DNA of 64,000 nucleotides from Tachypleus tridentatus. Its lineage: Eukaryota; Arthropoda; Merostomata; Xiphosura; Limulidae. The stretch lies in NCBI RefSeq assembly GCF_004210375.1, contig NC_134825.1, positions 4,402,001-4,466,000 on the forward strand, in the 5' to 3' direction. The position numbers and the translations under genes were made by a program. How positions within the stretch are numbered: the stretch's first letter is position 1; every line of letters begins with the position of its first letter. Below are positions 25,274-37,500 of this stretch, piece after piece. The notes beneath the pieces were generated by a model, which searched no databases, had not been told where the DNA came from, and saw only the letters and a program-made list of their open reading frames with translations.

Positions 25274-25282
25274 GCATGCGCA
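25274..25282. promoter_or_regulatory. NRF1-like palindrome upstream of HSP20 gene
   Basis: GCATGCGCA resembles one half of the NRF1 consensus and lies ~145 bp upstream of the TATA box. It is a sequence match only. Confidence 0.3.
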
Positions 25283-25383
25283 ATGTCTTCAGAGTTGCGT
25301 ATTACTCTGTTTCACCAGATGTGATTCACGATGGAAGGGGGCGTTAAAGCTGATTCTGTTTGTAATTTTTAGGTTATGGTATG

Positions 25384-25391
25384 TGACGTCA
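25384..25391. promoter_or_regulatory. CRE-type palindrome TGACGTCA
   Basis: A perfect TGACGTCA, the CREB/ATF consensus, lies 33 bp upstream of the TATA box. Its position suits a proximal activator site of the HSP20 promoter. Function is inferred. Confidence 0.5.
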
Positions 25392-25416
25392 TTGCGAATC
25401 TCCCACGGTCGTATTC

Positions 25417-25426
25417 TATATATAAG
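25417..25426 (+). promoter_or_regulatory. TATA box of the HSP20 gene
   Basis: TATATATAAG is a strong TATA motif. It would place the transcription start near 25445-25450, giving a first exon of about 140 bp that ends at the donor at 25588. A CACGTG E-box lies in the exon at 25554-25559. Confidence 0.6.
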
Positions 25427-25446
25427 TATATTCGTTCAGCGGTACG

Positions 25447-25587
25447 CCTTATATCGAGTTCTGCAAAGACGTGCATGAGAACAATTCGTTAACACTAAAG
25501 CTATCTGTTGATATTTGTAAACGTTCTGCTAAGCTTGTAAAAGTTAGAAGATCCACGTGATTTTATTGTAAGCAATATTAAACAATG
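25447..25587 (+). other. HSP20 gene exon 1 (5' UTR plus initiator ATG)
   Basis: The 3' boundary is a strong donor, ATG|GTGAGT at 25585-25593, preceded by AAACA, a good initiation context. Exon 2 starts at the acceptor CCATAG|ATG. The spliced message would therefore read ATG-ATG-ACC, and exon 1 contributes only the first methionine. The 5' end is estimated from the TATA box. The link to exon 2 across a 4.6 kb intron is inferred from matching splice signals and phase. An independent promoter nearer exon 2 is not excluded, since exon 2 begins with its own ATG. Confidence 0.55.
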
Positions 25588-28500
25588 GTGAGTAAATATT
25601 TTCATTATTTGTTTTTCTTACACCTAATTTATTTCCTTTAAAATTATTAGTTAAACTTTGTCCTGTTTTCCGCGTTCTTGGATATTTCTAACACAAAATG
25701 CCTTCCAGTGGCACAGTGGTATGTCTTCGGACTGAAAACCGTGTTTCGAAACCGGTTGTGAGCAGAGCAAGAATAATCCACTCTAATTTAAATGTACTCC
25801 AGAACCAAAATGAATAATTATTTAGTAATTTTTAGCTGTTTTACTGAAGTACTTTATTCATGTCCAAATTAAATACTAATTCAAAATACTAATTTTGTTT
25901 CATTGTTTCAAAATACTAATTTTCTAAACCAAACATGTATGTCTTCTACAGGTTTGGTTTGGTTTGAATTTCGCGTTAGCCATACCTAATTTAGCGATGT
26001 AAGATTAGAGGTTTTTTTTTTGTTTTGTTTTTTGAGTTAAGCACAAAGCTACACAATGGGCTATCTGTGCTGTGCCCACCACGGGTATCAAACCCAGGTT
26101 TTTAGCGTTGTAAGTCCGCAGACATACCGCTGAGCCACTACGGGGGGGGGGGGGCACCACTAGAGGGAAAGCAGCTAGTCAACACCACTCACCGTCAACT
26201 CTTGGGCTACTCCATAATCAACGAATAGTAGGATTGACTGTTACATTTCTCCTACAGAGCAGGAAAATGAATTTAAAATTAAAGATTGTACAAGTTCCAT
26301 GATTCATCTGAAACTCGCTGTGTTACCGAAAAATTGGTTAATTATTGGATTATTGAAATAACTTACTTTAAAAGTTAATTAATTATTGGAAAACTTACCC
26401 CAAAGCCTGTTCATTATTGGACTGCCGAGATAACTTACTTAAAATGTTAATTAATTATTAGAAAACTTACCCCCAAAGCCTGTTCATTATTGGACTGCCG
26501 AGATAACTTACTTAAAAAGTTAACTAATTATTGGAAAACTTACCCCCAAAGCCTGTTCATTATTGGACTGCCGAGATAACTTACTTAAAAAGTTAACTAA
26601 TTATTGGAAAACTTACACCAAAGCCTGCTCATTATTAGACTGCCGAGATAACTTACCTAAAATGTTAACTAATTATTGGAAAACTTACCCCAAAGCCTGT
26701 TCATTATTGGACTGCGGAGATAACTTACTTAAAAAGTTAACTAATTATTGGAAAACTTACCCCAAAGCCTGTTCATTTTTGGACTTCCGAGATAACTTAC
26801 TTAAAACGTTAACTAATTATTGGAACACGTACCCCCAAAGCCTGCTCATTATTAGACTGCCGAGATAACTTACTTAAAATGTTAATTAATTATTGGAAAG
26901 CTTACCCCCAAAGCCTGTTCATTATTGCACTGATTATTGAAAAACTTTCCAGATGCTTGTAAGTTATTGGATTACCAAAATAATTTACTTCTAAAGTTAA
27001 GTGATTATTGGAAAACTTGTCCATAAAAGTGGTTAATTATCCACAAGTTGATATCTTACCTATCTTATCTTATCTAGATATCTTATCTAGTAAGCTGGAT
27101 AATTATTTGATCTACTTTATAAGAAAAGAGGTAATTTATAGGACATTCACGTAATTGTTTAAAACGGTTGTTAATTACTGACAACTAGATATTTCACTAA
27201 CATATGAAGCTGATTATTCATTGAACAACCAGAAAACCTGCTTGGAAAGTTCATCTGACTCCTGCTTACAACAATATATTGTACCTGCATCTATTTCTGA
27301 CTCCTGCTTACAACAATATATTGTACCTGCATCTTCTTCTGACTCCTGCTTACAACAATATATTGTACCTGCATCTCCTTCTGACTCCTGCTTACAACAA
27401 TATATTGTACCTGCATCTCCTTCTGACTCCTGCTTACAACAATATATTGTACCTGCATCTCCTTCTGACTCCTGCCTACAACAATATATTGTACCTGCAT
27501 CTCCTTCTGACTCCTGCTTACAACAATATATTGTACCTGCATCTCCTTCTGACTCCTGCTTACAACAATATATTGTACCTGCATCTCCTTCTGACTCCTG
27601 CTTACAACAATATATTGTACTGCATCTCATTCGATCATAGCTTACAACAATATATTGTACCTGCATCTCCTTCTGACTCCTGCCTACAACAATATATTGT
27701 ACCTGCATCTCCTTCTGACTCCTGCTACAACAATATATTGGCTGCATCTCCTTCTGACTCCTGCTTACAACAATATATTGTACCTGCATCTCCTGACTCC
27801 TGCCTACAACAATATATTGTACCTGCATCTTCTTCTGACTCCTGCTTACAACAATATATTGTACCTGCATCTTCTTCTGACTCCTGCTTACAACAATATA
27901 TTGTACCTGCATCTCCTTCTGACTCCTGCTTACAACAATATATTGTACCTGCATCTCCTTCTGATCCTGCTTACAACAATATATTGTACCTGCATCTCCT
28001 TCTGACTCCTGCCTGCAACAATATGTTGTGCCTGCATCTCCTTCTGACTCCTGCTTACAACAATATATTGTACCTGCGTCTCATCTCCTTCTGACTCATA
28101 CAACAATGATATATTGTACGTGCATCTCCTTCTGACTCCTGCTTACAAACAATATATTGTACCTGCATCTCCTTCTGACTCCTAGCTTACAACAATATAT
28201 TGTGCGCCTGCATCTCCTTCTGACTCGCCTACAACAATATATTGTACCTGCATCTCCTTCTGACTCCTTGCCAACAATATGTTGTACTGCATCTCCTTCT
28301 GACTCCTGCTTACAACAATATATTGTACCGCCGTCTCCTGACTCCTGCTCTTACAACGATATATTGTGCCTGCATCTCCTTCTGACTCTCATGCACAACA
28401 ATATATTGTACCTGCATCTCCTTCTGACTCCTGCTTACAACAATATGTTGTACCTGCATCTCCTTCTGACTCTGCTAGCGCAACAATATATTGTACCTGC

Positions 28501-31500
28501 ATCTCCTTCTGATCCTGCTTACAACAATATATTGTGCCTGCATCTCCTTCACGACTCCTTGCTTACGTGACAATATATTGTACCTGCATCTCCTTCTGAC
28601 TCCTGCTTACAACAATATATTGTACCTGCATCTATTTCTGACTCTGCTTACAACAATATATTGTACCTGCATTTCCTGACTCCTGCTTTACAACAATATA
28701 TTGTACCTCCATCTCTTTCTGACTCCTGCTTACAACAATATATTGTACCTGCATCTCCTTCTGACTCCTGCTTACAACAATATATTGTGCCTGCATCGCA
28801 CCTTCTGACTCCTGCTTACAACAATATATTGTACCTGCATCTTCTTCTGACTCCTGCTTACAACAATATATTGTACCTGCATCTTCTTCTGACTCCTGCT
28901 TACAACAATATATTGTACCTGCATCTTCTTCTGACTCCTGCTTACAACAATATATTGTACCTGCATCTCCTTCTGACTCCTGCTTACAACAATATATTGT
29001 ACCTGCATCTCCTTCTGACTCTGCTTACAACAATATATTGTGCTGCATCTCCTTCTGACTCCTGCTTACAACAATATATTGTACCTGCATCTCCTTCTGA
29101 CTTCTGCTTACAACACTATATTATACCTGCATCTCCTTCTGACTCCTGCTTACAACACTTTTATTGTACCTGCGTCTCTCTTTATCTTCTATCAGATTTT
29201 TTCCTTATCCTGGGTTACCATTCCATTGTTCCTAATGTCCCACATATCTTTTCTCTCTGGGTTACCATTCCATTGTTCCTAATGTCCCACATATCTTTCC
29301 TCTCAGGTTACCATTCCATTGTTCCTAATGTCCCACATATCTTTTCCTCCTAGGTTACCATTCCATTGTTCCTAATGTCCCACATATCTTTCCTCCCAGG
29401 TTACCATTCCATTGTTCCTAATGTCCCACATATCTTTCCTCCTAGGTTACCATTCCATTGTTCCTAATGTCCCACATATCTTTCCTCCCAGGTTACCATT
29501 CCATTGTTCCTAATGTCCCACATATCTTTCCTCCTAGGTTACCATTTCATTGTTCCTAATGTCCCACATATCTTTCCTACATGTCGTGCCCATTTCCATT
29601 CAGTTCTTGGAATGTTATTTGCTACATCTATTTTATTTGTCCGTTTTTCTTATTCTGTCATTTCTTCATCCGTCTTGTAGTATTATAATAAGTATATTTC
29701 TTTGAGTAGGTCTTTTTGTTAGTACCAATCTTATGGTACACAATGATACATTATCTTTTTGTGGTTTATCTCATTTTGTTAGTACCAATCTTATGGTACA
29801 CAATGATACATTATCTTTTTGTGGTTTATCTCATTTTGTTAGTACCAATCTTATGGTACACAATGATACATTATCTTTTTGTGGCTTATCTCATTTTGTT
29901 AGTACCAATCTTATGGTACACAATGATACATTATCTTTTTGTGGTTTATCTCATTTTGTTAGTACCAATCTTATGGTACACAATGATACATTATCTTTTT
30001 CTTCAAAGTAATATCTTGATTCTCTAGAATTTCTTTATACTGGTCGTTATTACACGACAAAACAAATTATATAAAGAACTGATTTAGGTTTGGAAGTTTT
30101 TCACACGTTTACTTATATTAGGTGTCTTTGTCCGTCAGTATTATGTTTTACAGTAAAAACTTAGTTTATGCACAGTTTTCTTCATTCCATAGATGACCAG
30201 CTCAGAAAGAAAGCTTCCCATCCTTAAAACGGACTCCCACATCATCGACCAGGAATTTAGCTCCGTCCGAGAACGTTTCGATGCCGAGATGAAACGGATG
30301 GAAGAAGAGATGAACAAGTTCCGGTCACAGCTACTGGACCGTGAACGTGATTCTTTTACCAGCACCAGCCAAACTCAACGCACTAGCACCACGCATACAT
30401 CAACGTCATCTAACGAGGGCACCACGCATAAGTCTGAACTGCGAACCTGGTTGGACGGGCTCAAGTCTCCTCTTATTCAAGAAGGCGAAGCTGGAAAGGA
30501 ATTAAAGTTACGGTTTGACGTATCTGAGTACAACCCTGAAGAAATCGTGGTGAAAACTGTGGACAACCGTCTTCAGGTAAGCTGCTAAAGGTTTGACGTA
30601 TCTGAGTACAGCCCTGAGGAAATCGTGGTGAAGACTGTGGACAACCGCCTTCAGGTAAGCTGCTAAAGGTTTGACGTATCTGAGTACAGCCCTAAGGAAA
30701 TCGTGGTGAAGACTGTGGACAACCGCCTTCAGGTAAGCTGCTAAAGGTTTGACGTATCTGAGTACAGCCCTGAGGAAATCGTGGTGAAGTGGTGAAGACT
30801 GTGGAAAACCGCCTTCAGGTAAGCTGCTAAAGGTTTGACGTATCTGAGTACAGCCCTAAGGAAATCGTGGTGAAGACTGTGGACAACCGCCTTCAGGTAA
30901 GCTGCTAAAGGTTTGACGTATCTGAGTACAGCCCTGAGGAAATCGTGGTGAAGACTGTGGACAACCGTCTTCAGGTAAGCTGCTAGAATAGCACCAGCAG
31001 GTTGTGAAAAACAGCCAAACATCACTTAATTATATTAGTTTCCGATTAGAGAACCCTTCTTACTTAGACCAGAACCAAAAATAACCTAGGTCATAAGTAT
31101 AGCTAATGAAATATACTTTTCATGTATTTTTGTTTATGTATAAGGTTAGAATGCATTGTTATCGATCTTTTCGGCCGTAAATACAATAATAACTGGTGAG
31201 TTTCGGCTAGCTTATGAGCTTTATGTTAACCCGAAATCCATATGTCGATCCATAAATATAACCATCGAAAATGTATTAAAATGGAGAATAATAAAAGTAC
31301 ATATACTAATCATTGTAACCACTACTTCGAATGAAAGTAACATTGAAGAAGTAATAAAGTATACCTTACTTATGAAACATGTGATCACATATCGATAAGG
31401 ACATCACCCATCTTCATATTTCGCTTATAATTTTCAGATAAATTATGGATTACAATTCTGTTAAATTATCTTTAGTTTGTGTTTATATTTCTTGTTAAGC

Positions 31501-34500
31501 TACACAATAGGTTATCTGTCTTTGCTCACTAAGAATATATAAACCAAGTTTTTAGTGTTATGAACCTCCAAACTAACTGCTGAGCTAATGCAAAACATTG
31601 TTTTGTGATGTCATTCATATAGATGTGTAAAAAGGACATGAGTTACTGACAAATTAACACGTTGAAGGACAAAAGAGATTTTAATTTTCTTTAAAATATT
31701 CTAAGTTGACACAAAATAGTTGAATATAATTGTTTTCAGTATTCGTCATTACATTGTATTTTTGTTAAGACGTGTACTACTTTAAATACAGTGTAAAAAA
31801 ACGTATTAGTTGGAAAATGTGTTTATTGTAACGAGAGTTTGTTCATCGTTGCTATGCTTGGGTTCCCTCGAAGTCCTGAAAGTAAAAACAAAGCAACAAC
31901 AAACAATGGATACAGTAGTGACGTCAGTTGTAGTTGTCCTATAAGGTACGACCGGTCAGCATTAGTCTAAAAAGCTGAAACATATTTACTAGTTTTTACA
32001 TGAAACTTAACACTGTTTTAATGCGAAATAGAGTTTGAAACTGCCAAGGTAGTTACAGTATAACTAGATGATCTTTCGAATGTTGTCATAGAAACCAATA
32101 CACGTTATGAACGTTGTCACGAAAACGGATAATCGTTGGTAAAACCTATCAACGAGCCACACGCAGCTCTGTCTGAAAGCAATATACTCCAGCTAGTTGG
32201 CGTGTTTAGCAGTAGAAACGGAATAATAATAATAGATTAAGTTTGGTTTAAATAAAGCTTGCATGACTTTTTCAAGAAGGGGAGATCTTAACTAATGAAT
32301 GATGAAGTCACCTTAGATAAAAGTTACTGAAATAATTCTTACTCCACTTATCATATTTTACATTTAAAATCAAATTAGACACTATTTTTATCTCCTAATG
32401 TTCAGTACACTGACCTTAAAGTAAATATCGTATCTTAAGACATATATATTTTTTGATATTAGTTTTGAGAACGACAGAGCCATCCACTTTCTCATAAACT
32501 GAGTATAATGAGATATACACCAGCGCCATCTGCTAGAGCTTTATGAAAATGGCATTTCCAACTAGAAATGAATTAATATTTCCTTCTAATAACTATTATG
32601 CGTGAAAAAGTCTCGGTATGGGTAGAAGAAGTGAGGACCAACTTCGGCACTATACATGTGAAAATATTATGTATTAACATTTATTTTAAGAGATGTATTC
32701 TTTATTTCTGTGAATTTTTTAAAACTTTAAATAACATTGTAATATATTGGCTTCTTTAAGTTGAAATCAAATTGAAAACTTGAAAATTACTTTTCCATCT
32801 AGTGGTCAGCTAATTGGCTTCCCGTATACAATTCAGTGCATTAATTTATTCTTTAGTTTTCAGTTCCCCCTGTAGTGCTATCTTTAGTTTTCAGTTCCCC
32901 CTGTAGTGCTAGATGATTCTCCGTGTAATACACGACAAGTTGACTGTTAAATTCAGTGATATTTTGAATAAAAGTTTGTTTTTTTTGGAATTTCGCGCAA
33001 AGCTACACGAGGGTTATCTGCGCTAGCCGTCCCTAATTTAGCTGTATAAGACTAGAGGAAAGGTAGCTAGTCATCATCACCCACCGCTAACTCTTGGGCT
33101 ACCCTTTTATCAACGAATAGTGGGATTGACCGTCATAATATAACGCCCCCATGGCTAAGGGCGAGCATGTTTGGTGTAACGGGGATTCGAGTCTGCGACC
33201 CTCAAAAGCGAAGTAAAAGGTGTGTGGTTATATTCGTAAGCAGAATTTAACACTGTGAAGACAATTTAGTAATTTTAACCTTCAAGTTACAAAATGGTCT
33301 ATTCTGTTTATTATCAACGAGTCTACATTTGGCAACAAGCCAATAAACTTTGCGTTCTTTTTTCTGTTACAACACCTAGTGGTAAGAACAAAGAACAATG
33401 ACTAAAATATATCCTTTTATCCTTTTCATATAAGATATATAGGAGACCCAAGGAGCAAACATTAGAATTAATTACAATATTAAGGTTCTAGGTTCTACAT
33501 TCAAAATGTAATAGGCCCACAAGTAACTTGGTGATGCATAGTTAAGATAATTCTAAGATTCTGTACATCTGTTTATCTTGCAAACACAGGTTCATCTAAT
33601 AAATCATTTGCGTTGTAGCCCCCTGGCGGCCCAACGAATCTTGAAAAATTATGAGGCTAAAAATAAGGGCTCGATACCAACTGTGCGAAGAATACACTTT
33701 TCGTACTGTGTAGCTTTACGCTCAAAAGAAAGACAATTTCTCTTTTCGGTTTAGTGGATATAGTTTTAACAAGTTAGTTTTCAGAACTTTCAAGGTACAA
33801 AAGATAAACAGATATTTATAAAAAGTAATCTTACACTTTATATCGTTATTGCAATTGCACGTAAGGTCGTAAGAAGATGGATTAGAACATTATTCTTTAC
33901 TCATTTATTTTACCTATTGTAAGCCGTGCTAAAATTGTTTATGAGATATAACGATTATATAGTAACGATGTTAAATATTGCAAACGTTGGGAAGAAGTTC
34001 ATGTAGCTTCGCCATTTAAATGTGGAACTATTAATACAACCAGCACCCAATCTGGTTAGTCACACATATCTTCGTCTTTCAACAAAGACAGTAAAGGAAT
34101 AGTGTGCACAGCCCACATTATCAACAGTTCCACTAAGAAGGTTACTGAGTTGTTCTCTGAACCGGGTTTAATCCAAGGATCAGTAAGTAACTGTCCAGAT
34201 GCATAACTACCCTCTATTTCTAAGTATTATAATAAAAGTCGTCGCATTGAGTGACTCAAGGACAGTGACTCACAAATCCTCGTCGTTCTGTGTCATCTTG
34301 GTACGCTTCTGTTTGATCTCTCATTGGTCGTATATAGCTCTAAGTAAAAGTTCACCACAGAAAAACAGAAGAAGATACACATGTTTCTGTGAAAGTTTAG
34401 ATGGGAATTGAAATCTCTTTGTGTCTTTCTTTCTCTATTACTAAGCACAAATCTGTATAATTGGCTATCTGTGCTCTGCTCACTTGCGGGTATCAAGAGC

Positions 34501-37500
34501 CGAATTTTAGCGCTTTAAAATGTGAAACCTACCACTGTGCCACCAGGAGGCTAAACCTATAACAACTGAGAAAAATATAAAAAAGTAAGATTTTAAAATT
34601 TTAAAGCTGTCACACGAACACCAGTGTTCCGACAACATACAAACAAAGCAATATAGAACATAGTTTTCCATGTTAAATAACAGTTTTCATGGCTTGTAAA
34701 ACTTTTACTTAAGAAATTCCTTTGCTTGTGAAATCAGAGTTGAATAACTAATTTTCTTTGAATGAGTGTGATTGGTAGTTTCATTCAAAAAGGTACATTC
34801 TGGGATTGACAGTCCAGGTTTCCTTTATTGGATGGTGGAATGATAACATGTTGGAACCAAATCTAAAATAAGATTAATGAACAGCATTAACGTATGGAGT
34901 CCAACGACATTCAGGGGGCCAGACCCCCAGATTTATTAAAGCGTTTCCAGACTCTTTGTTAATTATCATTTAATTAAGCTTCTATAAATTAATAAATTCA
35001 AGTTCATTACACCAAGAAGTAGTAATGCTGAATCCATTAGTTCGAAGATCGAATATTTATACATCAAAAGCCCTAATGTTATAAGAAATACGCGTCAAAA
35101 TTGCTTTGGCAGACTTAAGTTATTTTTAGCAAAGACGAGTGTATTCAGTCCAGGGTGAGCTTTGAGTTATACATGTGTTTAACTATGTGAGAGAAATAGA
35201 ACTACCGGTTTGGAAAGTTTCCAAGATTTCATGACGAAGATGCAAGAAGATGTTCGTGGTTCTACAACTTACCCATGATTCCTTGCTATACTTAATAGTT
35301 TTGTTTTGCTGTGTGATATTACCAAATACAGATCTTACAAAAGATACCCAAATAACATTTCAGGATAGAGTAGTAATTTATAAATCACAACAACAAATGA
35401 CTGTTACACTCGGTCAGATGTAAACCTTCCTAACTGCTTAAAAAAGCTCGGGGGAAAGAAAACGAGATGGAAGCATATATAAAAAACTGAATAACATGTC
35501 TTAAGGAAGCATATTGAAAACTGAATAACATATCTTAAGGAAGCATATTGAAAACTGAATAACATGTCTTAAGGAAGCATATATAAAAAAACTGAATAAC
35601 ATGTCTTAAGGAAGCATATTTAAAAAACTGAATAACATGTCTCAAGGAAGCATATTGAAAACTGAATAGCATGTCTTAAGGAAGCATATTTAAAAAACTG
35701 AATAACATATCTTAAGAAAACATTGGGCTGAAGACACTTCCTAGCATTAAATATGTTAACAGTAAGCTGAAGCCCCTTCCTAGCATCAGATATGTTAACA
35801 GTGGGCTGAAGACCTTTCCTTGTATCAGATATGTTAACAGTGGGCTGACGACTCTCCCTGGTATCAGGTATGTTAACAGTGGGCTGACGACTCTCTCTGG
35901 TGTCAGGTATGTTAACAATGATTACAAATGTCTTTCTAATCAGTGATGACGAGAAACCCACTTGTTGAGAAATTTATATGCAAAAACGGCTCGTTTGGGC
36001 TGAGAAAAAGTGTTTTCTCAGCCCAAACGAGCCGTTTTTGCATATAAATGTCTTTCTACTCCCATCTTCTCTCAGTAAGCTCATTACCTGTCACGATAGT
36101 ATAACAATGTGTTTATGCTATGTGTGTAGCATTATTCGTTACCTTCCCGTTTGTTTACTGATTTGTTGTTATCCACGTATTCTTTTACCAAGTTTCCTTA
36201 TATAGTCTAATCCAACTACAAGAAAATTCTAATCTGAGAAACAACTACCAGGAGTGTTAGGCTGAAAAAGTGTTTACGTCATCCAAACGGTGATGCCTAT
36301 CGCTCTTGCGCAAAGCATAGTTACTAAAGAAAATTTTTTTTTTCTTCAGTCACTTCTTTGTGATCGATCAGCACCCGATGTGTTAATCATTAGATCACGT
36401 GAAGTAAATCGAACATCCTGCACTTCCTATACTGTAATAACATGCAGAAACAGACATCGAACATCCTGCACTTCTTATACTGTAATAACATGTAGAAACA
36501 GACATCGAACATCCTGCACTTCCTGTACTGTAATAACATGCAGAAACAGACATCGAACTTCCTGTACTGTAATAACATGCAGAAACAGACATCGAACATC
36601 CTGCACTTCCTATACTATAATAACATGCAGAAACAGACATCGAACATCCTGCACTTCCTATACTGTAATAACATGCAGAAACAGACATCGAACATCCTGC
36701 ACTTCTTATACTGTAATAACATGCAGAAACATACATCGAACATCCTGCACTTCCTATACTATAATAACATGCAGAAACAGACATCGAACATCCTGCACTT
36801 CCTATACTGTAATAACATGCAGAAACAGACATCGAACATCCTGCACTTCCTATACTGTAACAACATGCAGAAACAGACATCGAACATCCTGCACTTCTTA
36901 TACTGTAATAACATGCAGAAACAGGCATCGAACATCCTGCACTTCCTATACTGTAATAACATGCAGAAACAGACATCGAACATCCTGCACTTCCTATACT
37001 GTAATAACATGCAGAAACAGACATCGAACATCCTGCACTTCTTATACTGTAATAACATGCAGAAACAGACATCGAACATCCTGCACTTCCTGTACTGTAA
37101 TAACATGCAGAAACAGACATCGAACATCCTGTACTGTAATAACATGCAGAAACAGACATCGAACATCCTGCACTTCCTATACTATAATAACATGCAGAAA
37201 CAGACATCGAACATCCTGCACTTCCTATACTGTAATAACATGCAGAAACAGACATCGAACATCCTGCACTTCCTATACTGTAATAACATGCAGAAACAGA
37301 CATCGAACATCCTGCACTTCCTATACTGTAATAACATGCAGTAACAGACATTGTTCTCGGGCAATGATCCTTCCTATTTTGTTTTTTTAAAAAAATTATA
37401 CTGTTTACAAAACAGCTTCAAAAAACGAATAGTGAGCGTGAAACTTTCTGATCGACGTTTTTGCAACAACAGTATTTTTGTTACTCTAAAAATTACTATT

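Noticed and set aside
25100-25416. Canonical heat-shock element in the HSP20 promoter
   Set aside because: I looked for adjacent inverted nGAAn blocks. The nearest candidates have the wrong spacing (3 or 5 instead of 2 bases).
27214-29353. Regular 42 bp repeats as a CRISPR array
   Set aside because: There are no unique spacers between repeats, the units are contiguous, and the context is a eukaryotic intron.
36290-37390. Cys/Arg-rich repeat protein and its antisense frames
   Set aside because: Both strands and several frames are open because the 48 bp unit has no stops. There is no independent evidence of coding.
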